From NCBI GenBank assembly GCA_015233015.1, contig JADFYO010000004.1:33826-97825 (forward strand): a DNA stretch of 64,000 bases, written 5' to 3'. Each line of letters begins with the position of its first letter. Position 1 is the stretch's first letter. Both the position numbers and the translations under genes were made by a program. The DNA is from Nitrospirota bacterium (GTDB taxonomy: Bacteria > Nitrospirota > Thermodesulfovibrionia > Thermodesulfovibrionales > Magnetobacteriaceae). Below, piece after piece: positions 44,588 through 54,849 of this stretch. The notes under the pieces are model-generated. The model searched no databases. It was not told the origin of the DNA and saw only the letters and a list, made by a program, of their open reading frames with translations.

Positions 44588-47110
44588 ATGAGCGAACAAA
44601 CACCCGTCAGCCACCCTTTGTACAACTCTCTGGCCGAGCTTGCCCTGAATATGCGTTCATCGTGGAATCATGCCACCGACGAGGTGTGGCGGGCGCTCGC
44701 GCCCGCGTTGTGGGAACTCACTCATGACCCATGGATCGTCCTTCAGAGTGTCTCGCACAACAGGCTTGAGTTCGTGAGTGGTCAATCTCCCGATTTCAGC
44801 AAGAACGTTAACAGCCTGTTGCAGGCGATGCGGCAAGCGTTGGAAGTGCCTGCGTGGTTTCAGCGACATCATACGAAATCTCCATTAACAGGTGTAGCGT
44901 ATTTCTGCATGGAATTTATGTTGAGCGAAGCATTGCCCATTTACTCAGGCGGACTAGGCAATGTGGCTGGTGATCAGCTCAAAGCCGCAAGCGATCTGGG
45001 CGTGCCGGTAGTGGGCGTCGGATTGTTGTACCAGCAAGGCTATTTTCGCCAGGAAATAGACAAGGACGGAGCGCAACAGGCACTTTACCCGTACAACGAC
45101 CCCGCACAGTTGCCAATAACACCGTTGCTCCACCCTAACGGCGAATGTTTGCGGCTGGAGATCGCCTTACCTGGTTACTCTGTCTGGCTGCGAGCTTGGC
45201 AGGTTCAGGTTGGTCGAATTAAACTTTACCTGCTGGACAGCAATGATACGGCTAACCTCCCTGCCCATCGGGGAATAACCAGCGAGCTATATGGCGGCGG
45301 GCCGGAGCTGCGCCTCAAGCAGGAACTGCTTCTGGGTATCGGCGGCTGGCGGCTGCTCGGCGCGCTTGGTATCAAACCGGAGGTTTGCCACTTGAATGAA
45401 GGACATGCAGCCTTCGCCGTGTTGGAACGCACCCGAAGTGTCATGGAAGAAATTGGGCAACCCTTCGAAGCAGCGCTGGCTGCCACTCGTGCGGGAAACC
45501 TCTTCACTACCCACACGGCAGTGGCCGCCGGCTTTGACCGTTTCGCTCCGTCTCTTATCGAACAATACCTCCGCGGCTATGCCGAGCAGAAACTCGGCAT
45601 ATCATTGCACGATTTGTTGGCCCTGGGCCGGAGCAACCCCAACGACTCGTCGGAAAGTTTCAACATGGCATATCTGGCAATTCGCGGCAGCGGTGCGGTC
45701 AACGGTGTGAGCCGATTACATAGGAAGGTCAGCCGGCATCTCTTTGAGCCTCTCTTTCCGAACTGGCCGGTGGACGATGTGCCAGTTGGACACGTGACCA
45801 ACGGGGTTCATATGCCGAGTTGGGACTCAGCGGCAGCCGACGATCTTTGGACGAAGACTTGTGGAAAAGACCGCTGGCTTTGGACGACGGAAATCATGGA
45901 GCATGACATTCGCCGCCTCTGTGACGCCACTCTCTGGCAATTCCGCAACGCCGCCAGAAAGTCTCTTGTTGAATACGCCCGCGAGCGGCTGTCCAGACAA
46001 CTGGCCGCCTCCGGGGCGTCGCCCGATGCGGTTGACGGGGCTAAAAAACATATATTTGATCCTGGCGCATTGACAATAGGCTTTGCGCGCCGCTTCGCGA
46101 CCTACAAGAGACCCAACCTGCTGCTTCACGACCCGGAGCGGCTGTTGCGCCTGTTGAGCAATCCCCAGCGGCCGGTTCAACTAATCCTTGCCGGCAAGGC
46201 CCATCCGGCAGACCAGGCGGGTCAGGCCCTAATTCAGGAATGGACGCATTTCATTCGGCGGCCAGATGTCAGCCCGCATGTGATGTTTCTCAGTGACTAC
46301 GACATGCTCTTGACCGAGCACCTGGTGGCGGGGGTGGATGTCTGGATCAACACACCACGGCGGCCATGGGAGGCGTGTGGAACGAGCGGCATGAAGGTGC
46401 TCGTCAATGGAGGCATTAATCTGTCGGTATTGGACGGCTGGTGGGCGGAGGCTTATACGCCTGAGGTAGGGTGGGCGTTGGGAGATGGCCATGAGCATGG
46501 CGATGATCCATATTGGGACGCGGCCGACGCCGTAACGCTTTACGAGAGGCTTGAACGGGAGGTTGTTCCGGAGTTTTATGACCGGGACGACAGCGGCATC
46601 CCCAGCGCATGGGTTAAGCGGATGCGGGAAAGTATGGCGCAGTTGACGCCGATGTTTTCTGCCAACCGCGCCGTGCGTCAATACACCGGGCAACATTACC
46701 TCCCGGCTGCCGCCGCCTACCATTTGCGCATTGCAGAGAAAGGCGCAGTTGGCAGACAGATGGCAGAGTGGAAGCGCGATCTGCAACAAAAATGGGACAC
46801 GCTGCACTTCGGAAAAGTAAAGATTGAAACTAACGCTGTGCGGCACATAGTTAAGGTAGAAGTTTATCTGAACGCGCTCTGTCCTAATTCAGTGCGCGTT
46901 GAGCTTTATGCCGACGCGGTCAACGGCGGCACCCCTGTACGGCAGGAGATGACGTGCTCTGGCCAAAGTGCCAGCGAGACGGGCTGCTACATTTACACCG
47001 CCGCGGTGTCCGCGGCCCGCCCACCGGCGGAATATACGGCGAGGGTGATACCGCATTGCGACCATGTCGCGGTCCCATTGGAAGCCTCACAAATACTGTG
47101 GCAGCGATGA
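44588..47110 (+). CDS. glgP: Alpha-glucan (glycogen/maltodextrin) phosphorylase
   Basis: GT35 phosphorylase of the 'short' type (840 residues) with the N-terminal DUF3417-like region (LAELALNMRSSWNHATDEVWRAL). It releases glucose 1-phosphate from glycogen or maltodextrin using phosphate. YSGGLGNVAGDQLKAASDLG, HLNEGHAAFAVLERT, TNGVHMPSW and FARRFATYKRPNLL are diagnostic, and Lys603 in EACGTSGMK is the PLP lysine. GAGGTGA precedes the ATG. It is the first gene of a carbohydrate unit with a branching enzyme, phosphoketolase and RpiB. Composition is more GC-rich than the glycan cluster to the left. Confidence 0.94.
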   Translation: MSEQTPVSHPLYNSLAELALNMRSSWNHATDEVWRALAPALWELTHDPWIVLQSVSHNRLEFVSGQSPDFSKNVNSLLQAMRQALEVPAWFQRHHTKSPLTGVAYFCMEFMLSEALPIYSGGLGNVAGDQLKAASDLGVPVVGVGLLYQQGYFRQEIDKDGAQQALYPYNDPAQLPITPLLHPNGECLRLEIALPGYSVWLRAWQVQVGRIKLYLLDSNDTANLPAHRGITSELYGGGPELRLKQELLLGIGGWRLLGALGIKPEVCHLNEGHAAFAVLERTRSVMEEIGQPFEAALAATRAGNLFTTHTAVAAGFDRFAPSLIEQYLRGYAEQKLGISLHDLLALGRSNPNDSSESFNMAYLAIRGSGAVNGVSRLHRKVSRHLFEPLFPNWPVDDVPVGHVTNGVHMPSWDSAAADDLWTKTCGKDRWLWTTEIMEHDIRRLCDATLWQFRNAARKSLVEYARERLSRQLAASGASPDAVDGAKKHIFDPGALTIGFARRFATYKRPNLLLHDPERLLRLLSNPQRPVQLILAGKAHPADQAGQALIQEWTHFIRRPDVSPHVMFLSDYDMLLTEHLVAGVDVWINTPRRPWEACGTSGMKVLVNGGINLSVLDGWWAEAYTPEVGWALGDGHEHGDDPYWDAADAVTLYERLEREVVPEFYDRDDSGIPSAWVKRMRESMAQLTPMFSANRAVRQYTGQHYLPAAAAYHLRIAEKGAVGRQMAEWKRDLQQKWDTLHFGKVKIETNAVRHIVKVEVYLNALCPNSVRVELYADAVNGGTPVRQEMTCSGQSASETGCYIYTAAVSAARPPAEYTARVIPHCDHVAVPLEASQILWQR

Positions 47111-47223
47111 ATGAATGAGGCTTATAACATGAAATCATGCCGGCTATTTATAAGGAACATATTGTGCAAGCCCCGCCCTTTGGCAGGGGAAGCTTTAGAA
47201 TACTTAAATTAAGGAGAAAAAAA

Positions 47224-49038
47224 ATGGCAAAGAAAACTAACACTGTTGCGAAACAGCCGGGTATGGGCGCCATTCCTAATGCAAAAGGGGTAACATTTCG
47301 GGTTTGGGCTCCCCATGCGGAAAAAGTTTATGTAACCGGCTCCTTCAATGACTGGAATGAAACCTCAACGCCGATGTTGACTGAGCCGGAGGGTAAATGG
47401 TCAACTGAAGTGCCGGGCGCAAAAGTGGGCGATGAGTACAGATACATTATTCACGCTGCTGCCGAATTGAATCTCGCACCATTATCCCGTATAGACCCTT
47501 ATGCCAGAAAAGTAACAAATTCAGTTGGTAACGGCATTATCTACGACACTAAGGCGTTTGATTGGGGTAGTGATAAATTCCAAATAGCCTCATGGAATGA
47601 GCTTGTCATTTACGAGATGCACATCGGCACTTTTAACGTTAAGGAAAAGGGACATCCGGGGACGTTTGACAGCGCCGCCGAAAAACTTCCATACCTTAAA
47701 AAACTTGGTATAAATGCCATCGAAGTGCTGCCGATAATGCAGTTTCCGGGCGATTTTTCGTGGGGATACAATCCATGTCATCCTTTTGCCATCGAGAGCA
47801 TTTACGGTGGACCGGATGCCTTTAAGCGCTTTGTTAAAGCGGCCCATGAGCATGGGGTCGCTGTCATCGTGGATATTGTTTATAACCACTTTGGTCCAAG
47901 CGACCTTGATCTGTGGCAGTTTGACGGTTGGGCCGAAAATGAGAAGGGGGGAATTTACTTTTACAATGATAAGCGCAGCAGCACACCATGGGGCGAGACG
48001 CGTCCAGATTTTGGGCGAGGCGAAGTGCGCCAGTTCCTGCGCGATAATGCCTTGATGTGGTTCGAGGATTGCCACGCCGATGGCATACGCATGGACTCCA
48101 TAGTATATATGAATAGCATTGACGGCATCAGCAACGACATTCCCAATGGCTGGAGTTTGATGCAGTGGATAAACGAGGAGGTCCACAAACTATTCCCCGG
48201 CAAGATATGTATCGCCGAAGATATGCATAATAACGAATGGGTTACAAAAGACATTGGAGCGGGCGGCGCGGGCTTTAATGCACAGTGGGATGCCAACTTT
48301 GTTCACTTTATTCGAGAAGCCGTTATTATTCTTGACGATGCCTCCCGCGACCTCGACGCCGTCAGCAGGGTTATCCAGCATCGCTTCGCTGAGGATGCCT
48401 TCACGCGGGTCATTTATACCGAGTCGCATGACGAAGTTGCTAATGGCAAGGAGCGCGTGCCCGAAGAGATATGGCCGGGAAAAGTGGATAGCTGGTTTTC
48501 CAAGAAACGCTCTACATTGGGCGGTGCCATTGTGTTGACTTCGCCCGGAATTCCGATGATTTTTGAGGGGCAGGAGTTGCTGGAAGACCGCTGGTTTCAG
48601 GATAATGTCCCGATTGACTGGTCCCGGGCAAAGGACGAACGCGGCATTCTCGGAATGTACCGCGACGTAATCGCCCTGCGGCGCAATCTATCGGGTGTGA
48701 CACGGGGATTGTGCGGACAAAACATCCATCTCTTTCATTTTGACGATGGGGCCAAGCTCATCGCCTTTCATCGATGGGACCAACAAGGCCCAACCGACAG
48801 CGTCATTGTGGTGGTGAATATGACCAATCAAGGCCTCTATGATTACGTCATCGGTTTTCCGCAGGCCGGCCTGTGGAAAACGCGGTTTAACAGCGACTCC
48901 TATATTTACGACAAGGATTTTGCCAATCATCCCACGCCGGATGTCGATGCCTATGAGGAAGGAACAGATGGCCTACCCTGCTCTGGCAAGATAAGCATTG
49001 GGCCATACACGGTAGTGATTTTTTCACAGGACAAGTAA
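47224..49038 (+). CDS. GH13 alpha-glucan branching enzyme-like protein with CBM48
   Basis: The ATG at 47224 has AAGGAG 7 nt upstream; the longer ORF track start lacks one. The 604-residue protein has a CBM48 (residues 15-105, VTFRVWAPHAEKVYVTGSFNDW). A GH13 barrel follows with DIVYNHFG, nucleophile Asp291 (DGIRMDS), acid/base Glu332 (IAEDMH) and Asp403 (ESHDE), then a C-terminal beta domain. All catalytic residues are present. The start YEMHIGTFN and the length fit a short branching enzyme, but maltooligosyltrehalose trehalohydrolase or another GH13 with CBM48 are possible. It sits between phosphorylase and phosphoketolase, consistent with glycogen turnover. Confidence 0.85.
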   Translation: MAKKTNTVAKQPGMGAIPNAKGVTFRVWAPHAEKVYVTGSFNDWNETSTPMLTEPEGKWSTEVPGAKVGDEYRYIIHAAAELNLAPLSRIDPYARKVTNSVGNGIIYDTKAFDWGSDKFQIASWNELVIYEMHIGTFNVKEKGHPGTFDSAAEKLPYLKKLGINAIEVLPIMQFPGDFSWGYNPCHPFAIESIYGGPDAFKRFVKAAHEHGVAVIVDIVYNHFGPSDLDLWQFDGWAENEKGGIYFYNDKRSSTPWGETRPDFGRGEVRQFLRDNALMWFEDCHADGIRMDSIVYMNSIDGISNDIPNGWSLMQWINEEVHKLFPGKICIAEDMHNNEWVTKDIGAGGAGFNAQWDANFVHFIREAVIILDDASRDLDAVSRVIQHRFAEDAFTRVIYTESHDEVANGKERVPEEIWPGKVDSWFSKKRSTLGGAIVLTSPGIPMIFEGQELLEDRWFQDNVPIDWSRAKDERGILGMYRDVIALRRNLSGVTRGLCGQNIHLFHFDDGAKLIAFHRWDQQGPTDSVIVVVNMTNQGLYDYVIGFPQAGLWKTRFNSDSYIYDKDFANHPTPDVDAYEEGTDGLPCSGKISIGPYTVVIFSQDK

Positions 49039-49110
49039 GAATCCATGTTGAACACCATCTGCTCTGGCACGGCTATTCCGTGCAGGTCATGAAAAAAGGA
49101 GAACCGAACG

Positions 49111-51471
49111 ATGAATACAGAAACTCTTTCCCCTGAACTACTCCAAAAGATGGATGCCTACTGGCGCGCCGCCAATTATCTATCGGTGGGTCAGATCTAT
49201 CTTTACGACAATCCCCTGCTGAAGGAACCACTCAAACTGTCCCACGTGAAGCCACTGTTAGTTGGCCACTGGGGTACAACGCCGGGCCAGAGCTTCATCT
49301 ATGTGCATTTGAACAGGGTAATCAAGCAGTACGACCTGAATATGTTATACATCGCCGGTCCCGGTCACGGCGGCCCGGCAATAGCAGCCAATACATATCT
49401 CGAAGGCTCTTACAGTGAGGTTTATCCCACCATCACGCAGGATGAGGCCGGAATAAAGAAGCTGTTCATGCAGTTCTCGTTTCCCGGCGGGATTTCCAGC
49501 CATGTCGCCCCATCGACGCCGGGGTCGATTCATGAAGGCGGCGAGTTGGGCTATTCGCTCAGTCATGCCTTTGGGGCGGTGTTTGACAATCCTTCGCTGA
49601 TTGCCGCCTGCATTGTCGGCGATGGTGAAGCAGAGACCGGACCATTGGCCACAGCGTGGCATTCCAATAAGTTTCTCAACCCAATCACAGACGGCGCTGT
49701 GCTGCCGATTCTGCACCTCAACGGCTACAAGATCAGTAACCCAACCATTCTGTCCCGCATTGAGCCAGAGGAATTGGAGCAATTTCTGCGAGGCTGCGGC
49801 TGGGTGCCCTACTTTGTTGAAGGCGATGACCCTGCGAAGATGCATCAACTCATGGCCGCCATTTTGGATGAGGCCATTGGGGAGATACTGAAAATCCAAG
49901 TCAATGCGCGCAATAATAATGACACTACCCGGCCTCGCTGGCCGATGATCGTTCTGAAGTCGCCAAAGGGCTGGACTGGGCCTAAGGTCGTCGAGGGCCT
50001 GCAAGTTGAGGGCACTTTCCGCTCTCACCAGGTGCCGCTGCATGTGAATTCGGACCATCCCGATAATCTCAAACAGCTTGAAAGCTGGATGAGGAGTTAC
50101 AAGCCTGAAGAACTGTTCGATGACAATGGCCGTCTCATGCCGGAATTAGCCGAGCTGGCGCCTAAGGGACTGCGGAGAATGGGGGCAAATCCCCACGCTA
50201 ACGGCGGCCTTCTGCTCTGTGACCTGAAAATGCCGGACTTCCGCGTCCACGCGGTGAATGTGCCCGCGCCCGGTGCCGTTGAGGCCCAGGATGCGCTCGT
50301 GCTGGGTAAGTTCTTGGCAGACGTAGTCAAGCTGAACAAGGTTCAGCGAAATTTCAGGATATTCGGTCCCGATGAGACGCTCTCAAATCTCCTCGGCGCG
50401 GTTTTTGAAGCCACCAATCGTCAGTGGAACGCCCATGCGGTAGATAATGATGAGTTCCTCGCTCCCGACGGAAGCGTGCTCGACGCTATGCTCAGCGAGC
50501 ACCAGTGCGAGGGTTGGCTGGAAGGCTACCTGCTCACAGGGCGCCACGGACTGTTCAACAGCTATGAGGCCTTCATTCGCATTGTCGATTCAATGTTCAG
50601 CCAGCACGCCAAGTGGCTGAAGGTAACGTCAGAGCTGCCCTGGCGCCGTCCTATCGCTTCGCTGAACTATCTGCTCACCTCCCATGTCTGGCAGCAGGAC
50701 CACAACGGCTTCACTCACCAGGACCCAGGCTTCCTTGACCACGTCATCAACAAGAAGGCCGATGTCGTGCGCGTTTACCTTCCGCCCGACGCTAACTGCC
50801 TGTTGTCGGTCATCGATCACTGCCTGCGCAGCCGGCATTACGTCAACGTGGTCGTGGCCGGAAAACATGCCGGCCCTCAATGGCTGACAATGGACGCTGC
50901 CATCGTGCATTGCACGGAAGGAATTGGTATCTGGCAGTGGGCCAGCAATGACCAGGACAGCAATCCCGATGTAGTCATGGTCTGCTGCGGCGACACACCT
51001 ACGCTGGAAATTCTTGCCGCCGTTTCCATTTTGCGTAGAGCCTTGCCCGACCTGAAAATCAGGGTTATAAATGTCATCGATTTGATGAAGCTGCAACCCA
51101 AGACCGAACACCCTCACGGGCTGAGCGAAACGGATTACGACACGCTCTTTACGAAAGACAAGCACATCGTATTTGCCTTTCATGGATACCCATGGCTGGT
51201 CCATAGGCTGACCTACTGCCGTAACAACCGTAACCTGCATGTCCGGGGCTATAAGGAAGAGGGCACTATAACAACTGCCTTTGACATGAGAGTGCAGAAC
51301 GAAATGGACCGCTTTCATCTGGTGCAAGATGTTGTCGACAGGCTGCCACAGTTGGCCTCTAAGGGGGCATATCTAAAGCAGTCGATGCAGGACAAGCTCA
51401 TCGAACATAAGTTCTTCATCCGCAAACACGGCAAGGACATGCCGGAAATCCAGGATTGGAAATGGAGTTGA
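49111..51471 (+). CDS. xfp: Phosphoketolase (xylulose 5-phosphate/fructose 6-phosphate)
   Basis: A 786-residue thiamine-diphosphate enzyme of normal length. It splits xylulose 5-phosphate (and often fructose 6-phosphate) with phosphate to give acetyl phosphate plus glyceraldehyde 3-phosphate (or erythrose 4-phosphate). Family markers are [43 protein letters not shown] (the ThDP GDG motif), [11 protein letters not shown] and the late [30 protein letters not shown] precedes the ATG. With the glycogen enzymes upstream and RpiB downstream it could form a route from stored glucan through pentose phosphates to acetyl phosphate. Confidence 0.96.
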   Translation: MNTETLSPELLQKMDAYWRAANYLSVGQIYLYDNPLLKEPLKLSHVKPLLVGHWGTTPGQSFIYVHLNRVIKQYDLNMLYIAGPGHGGPAIAANTYLEGSYSEVYPTITQDEAGIKKLFMQFSFPGGISSHVAPSTPGSIHEGGELGYSLSHAFGAVFDNPSLIAACIVGDGEAETGPLATAWHSNKFLNPITDGAVLPILHLNGYKISNPTILSRIEPEELEQFLRGCGWVPYFVEGDDPAKMHQLMAAILDEAIGEILKIQVNARNNNDTTRPRWPMIVLKSPKGWTGPKVVEGLQVEGTFRSHQVPLHVNSDHPDNLKQLESWMRSYKPEELFDDNGRLMPELAELAPKGLRRMGANPHANGGLLLCDLKMPDFRVHAVNVPAPGAVEAQDALVLGKFLADVVKLNKVQRNFRIFGPDETLSNLLGAVFEATNRQWNAHAVDNDEFLAPDGSVLDAMLSEHQCEGWLEGYLLTGRHGLFNSYEAFIRIVDSMFSQHAKWLKVTSELPWRRPIASLNYLLTSHVWQQDHNGFTHQDPGFLDHVINKKADVVRVYLPPDANCLLSVIDHCLRSRHYVNVVVAGKHAGPQWLTMDAAIVHCTEGIGIWQWASNDQDSNPDVVMVCCGDTPTLEILAAVSILRRALPDLKIRVINVIDLMKLQPKTEHPHGLSETDYDTLFTKDKHIVFAFHGYPWLVHRLTYCRNNRNLHVRGYKEEGTITTAFDMRVQNEMDRFHLVQDVVDRLPQLASKGAYLKQSMQDKLIEHKFFIRKHGKDMPEIQDWKWS

Positions 51472-51515
51472 GAAGAAACGTAGAAAGCGCAGGCGCAACG
51501 AGAGGAGGAGACACA

Positions 51516-51974
51516 ATGCTTATTGGAATAGCCGCAGACCACGGGGGGTTTGACTTGAAAGTACGGCTGGTGGCAGATCTCGAGGCCGCCGGTTATGAGG
51601 TTGTGGACTTCGGCGCGCACGAGTTGGTTATGGGAGATGACTTCCCTGATTTTGTGATACCTATGGCAAGGGCGGTAGCCGGGGGCGAGCTGACCAGGGG
51701 CCTGGCCATCTGTGGCAGCGGGGTAGGAGCCTGCGTTGCTGCCAACAAGGTTCCGGGTGTGCGGGCGGCATTGATCACGGATTCCTTCTCCGCCCATCAG
51801 GGGGTAGAGGACGACGACATGAACGTTATGTGTCTGGGCGGCCTGGTCACGGGAGATGCCCTGTCATGGGATTTGGTACAGACGTTCCTGAGCGCCCAAT
51901 TCAAGGGAGATGAACGTTTCATGCGCCGTCTTGAAAAAGTGGCGGCATTGGAAAGAGAGAAGGTGCCGCAATAG
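51516..51974 (+). CDS. rpiB: Ribose 5-phosphate isomerase B family protein
   Basis: The chosen ATG has GAGGAGG 7 nt upstream; the ORF track start lies inside xfp. The 152-residue product has the RpiB/LacAB start LIGIAADHGGFDLK (His9), the active-site Cys66 in AICGSGVG, AANKVPGVRAAL and DMNVMCLGG. It interconverts ribose 5-phosphate and ribulose 5-phosphate, which feeds phosphoketolase through xylulose 5-phosphate. It is 44 nt downstream of xfp, so it is probably in the same operon. A galactose-6-phosphate isomerase subunit is less likely since no partner is present. Confidence 0.9.
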   Translation: MLIGIAADHGGFDLKVRLVADLEAAGYEVVDFGAHELVMGDDFPDFVIPMARAVAGGELTRGLAICGSGVGACVAANKVPGVRAALITDSFSAHQGVEDDDMNVMCLGGLVTGDALSWDLVQTFLSAQFKGDERFMRRLEKVAALEREKVPQ

Positions 51975-52060
51975 GGGAAAATACTTTGCTTGAATTGCCG
52001 GAGACCCGTCATGACTATGATCGATTGATTGCCACCCGGTATCAGGTGAACAATGCGGGT

Positions 52061-52089
52061 TTATTTAGCAACATGCAATATGCTAAAAT
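52061..52089 (+). promoter_or_regulatory. Promoter of second prepilin gene
   Basis: TTATTT, 17 bp and TAAAAT with extended TG, matching the first pilin promoter in sequence and spacing. It lies at the 3' side of rpiB, so this pilin is transcribed on its own. Confidence 0.65.
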
Positions 52090-52132
52090 GAGGCAGTGCG
52101 CACGCGCAAATTCTCAGATAGGAGGGCATCCA

Positions 52133-52714
52133 GTGTCAATTTCAGGCAAGATTACCTCAGCGATGAGGGTAAGAGATGATGTGGGTTTTACACTAATCGA
52201 ACTCCTGATTGTTATCGCGATAATCGGCATATTGACTGCTATCGCGGTACCGGCGTTTCTGGGGCAGAGGGAAAAATCAAAGGTGAGGGCAACTGAGGCA
52301 AGCGCCAGGAGCGCGGTTGCCGACTTACAAGCACGTCTCGATTCTTACATCGTCGGAGATCCCTTTGTCACAAATGATGACATATTGGGCGGACCAGGCG
52401 CAAAAGGATGCTATGAGGCCACTAACTCAGCCACCACGGGTAAAACTTGTTTAGCCATCTACAATCAATCAGCCAGCGTATCCCAATACCCCCCATACCC
52501 GGACGGTCTGACATATGTTCTCAACCTATTTATTGGCAGCCATACATTGAATGGAGACAAGAGCGCGTATAACGGTCTTCCCTTGTTCGTAACGGCCTCT
52601 CCTACAGACGGCCAGGTTCTTTTAAGTCCGTCAGGGAGCAACGCTGTTTTTATCCTTGCCTATGCCTCAAACTTCACAGCGCCGATATTCAGCCAATTAG
52701 TAACCAGCCGGTAA
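52133..52714 (+). CDS. Type IV prepilin (major-pilin-like), copy 2
   Basis: The mature N-terminus is FTLIELLIVIAIIGILTAIAVPAF with Glu5, preceded by VG as the leader end. The GTG at 52133 has GGAGGG about 6 nt upstream and gives 193 residues; the ORF track start at 51986 lies upstream of the promoter. Relative to copy 1, the segment after the hydrophobic helix and the last 55 residues (SAYNGLPLFVTASP ... SNAVFILAYASN) are nearly identical. The middle (about residues 75-130) diverges, including the Cys loop (AKGCYEA...KTCLAIYN). Position 1 of the cleavage site has VG instead of RG, still acceptable to prepilin peptidase. Confidence 0.88.
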   Translation: MSISGKITSAMRVRDDVGFTLIELLIVIAIIGILTAIAVPAFLGQREKSKVRATEASARSAVADLQARLDSYIVGDPFVTNDDILGGPGAKGCYEATNSATTGKTCLAIYNQSASVSQYPPYPDGLTYVLNLFIGSHTLNGDKSAYNGLPLFVTASPTDGQVLLSPSGSNAVFILAYASNFTAPIFSQLVTSR

Positions 52715-52844
52715 TTGCCGGGGGTATGGAGGCAAAAACTTAGGGTTGATGGAAATAACTCCCTTAGCTCCCAATCCTGATTTTTGGTAACTGATTATAT
52801 CCACCAATTTTGGCTATACTATGTACGCTTGCCGGACAAATACA

Positions 52845-54722
52845 TTAAAACTCTGCCCTGACGCCGAATTCCACTATCCGCCCGTTGTAATTACGGTTGG
52901 CATAGAGGAACTGTGAATCGTTAAAAAGATTACTACCTTTTAGAAACAACTCTGTCTTTATGTACTTATCCTTGTATATCTGTTTTGAGGCGTTAATATC
53001 CCATATGAATGAGTTGTCAAAGAATGTGTAGTTGTTATTGTATTCGGACGGGTTAATAATCCACTTTGCGTAGTGTCCCTTTAAGGATGCCCTGAATGTC
53101 CGCCTGTCATTGTATTCGACGCCAATGTCTATTGAATATCTCGGCGTGTCGCTTACCAGAGAGCCGGTATCTTTGTCTCTGGCGTCTATAAAGGTAAATC
53201 CCGAGCTTAATGTCGTATTGTAAACCGGTATAGTGCTTAATTCAAACTCAAATCCCTGCCTTACTTCTTTTTGCGAGTTGGTTGCCTGCATGACATTCGC
53301 TTCGATGGGAATAAGTTCTATCGCATCTGTAACATCGTGCCTGAAGAGAGTGGTTTTCAGCCAAAGGTATTTTAAGAGAGCCATTTCTGCTCCCAACTGA
53401 TACGACATGACTTTCTCAACCCGGAGATCGTTATTTGCCAAAAATGTTACGGGGCCTGCCTGCATAGTCACTGAAGTCTGCCTGGCAGCCGGGGTGTTAA
53501 AACCCCTTGCAACAATAAGTCTCAGGATTGTTTCCCTGCCGGCCTGATACGTAATCCCAAGGCTCGGACTAAGGAAATTCCCGCTGACGTTAAAATAATC
53601 ATAACGCAGTCCCGGTGTAACGGCAAATTTATCTAAGACAATTGTATCGTTGATAAAAATTGCATACTTTGTGAACCCTTCCGTTCCTCTTTCTATCAGA
53701 TTGGTAGATAGACGCATATAGTCATAATCACTGCCAACTACAATGCTGTGAATACTTTTATTCCAGTTGAAAATTATGCTGCCACCGTAGTCTTCGTCAA
53801 GATTTACGTTTGAAGTAGAACCTTCGGCGTTTGGAATAACGGTGTTGTTAAAGCTCATCGAGCGGAAAGACGCCTTGATTGACGCCTCGTCGCTTATGTG
53901 GTAATCGCCGTTTAATACGAAATATGCCCTGTGACTGTCACTGTTCAAAATGGGTTGTACCGGCTGCCCCATGTCATTCGAATAACTGCCAATCATACCA
54001 ATCTGAAAATCATTCGTTACGTCATACCTCAGTTTAGCATAAACCCATTTCTCGTCAACCGGCAGATTTCCTGAGTAACCATCTGAAGCAGTTCTGCCAG
54101 CAGATACATAATAGCCAAACTTGTTCATCGTACCGCGTGCCTCTAACCTGTCGTCCATAGTATTGTAAGCACCATAAGATGCGTACGCGGTTACATCCGC
54201 CGATTTTGTCCCCCCGGCATCCTTCGTTATTATGTTTATAACGCCCCCAAGAGACGCTCCCCATACTGAAGAGGCAGGCCCTTTGATTATCTCTATTCTC
54301 TCTATGTTTTGGACAGATATGGTGTTTGGTGTTATCGTTGCCAAAGACAGATCGTTTAAAGTTATACCATCTATAAGCACCCTTGCCTGTTGAGGCTGTG
54401 AGCCTTGAATGCGAAACAGCCCGCCGATGCCGCCGGGGGCTACCTCGATAAATGTGCCGGTTACATATTTGATTACATCCTGAAGCGTATGGGCATTTAA
54501 GTTTCTGATTTCTTCAGCGGTTATTACCACAATATTCTCCGCTGACTGCGATACCGGTTTGAGGTATCGCGTCTGGGTTATCGTCATATTGTCCTTCTCA
54601 AAATACATGGAAAGTACCGATTCCTCGGATTCGATAAGGGCGTACAGACACGTTGGATAAAAAATCCATACAGCAGCAAGAATGAAGAGTGCCGTTATCC
54701 TATATTTAATTTGTAAAGCCAT
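52845..54722 (-). CDS. TonB-dependent outer-membrane receptor
   Basis: A 625-residue protein with a signal peptide (residues 1-28) and a plug domain (about 60-180: VVITAEEIRNLNAHTLQDVIKYV, RIQGSQPQQARVLIDGI, IERIEIIKGPASSVWGASLGGVINIITKD). A 22-strand-type barrel follows, ending VEFGVRAEF with terminal Phe. It imports a substrate such as a siderophore, cobalamin or other complex with TonB energy. It is at the short end of the family. It diverges from an ABC-type substrate-binding protein with about 127 nt between, which suggests a shared ligand. The ligand is unknown. Confidence 0.92.
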   Translation of the reverse strand: MALQIKYRITALFILAAVWIFYPTCLYALIESEESVLSMYFEKDNMTITQTRYLKPVSQSAENIVVITAEEIRNLNAHTLQDVIKYVTGTFIEVAPGGIGGLFRIQGSQPQQARVLIDGITLNDLSLATITPNTISVQNIERIEIIKGPASSVWGASLGGVINIITKDAGGTKSADVTAYASYGAYNTMDDRLEARGTMNKFGYYVSAGRTASDGYSGNLPVDEKWVYAKLRYDVTNDFQIGMIGSYSNDMGQPVQPILNSDSHRAYFVLNGDYHISDEASIKASFRSMSFNNTVIPNAEGSTSNVNLDEDYGGSIIFNWNKSIHSIVVGSDYDYMRLSTNLIERGTEGFTKYAIFINDTIVLDKFAVTPGLRYDYFNVSGNFLSPSLGITYQAGRETILRLIVARGFNTPAARQTSVTMQAGPVTFLANNDLRVEKVMSYQLGAEMALLKYLWLKTTLFRHDVTDAIELIPIEANVMQATNSQKEVRQGFEFELSTIPVYNTTLSSGFTFIDARDKDTGSLVSDTPRYSIDIGVEYNDRRTFRASLKGHYAKWIINPSEYNNNYTFFDNSFIWDINASKQIYKDKYIKTELFLKGSNLFNDSQFLYANRNYNGRIVEFGVRAEF

Positions 54723-54849
54723 CCGTCATATGTTATAATAAAGATGGAGTGTCTTATAGAGACTAAGCCGTATAGTGGTTATTATACACGAAAGTTATCG
54801 ATAAATGTGATGGGGATGAAATTATCAATCATCATAATAAGGGAAATAA

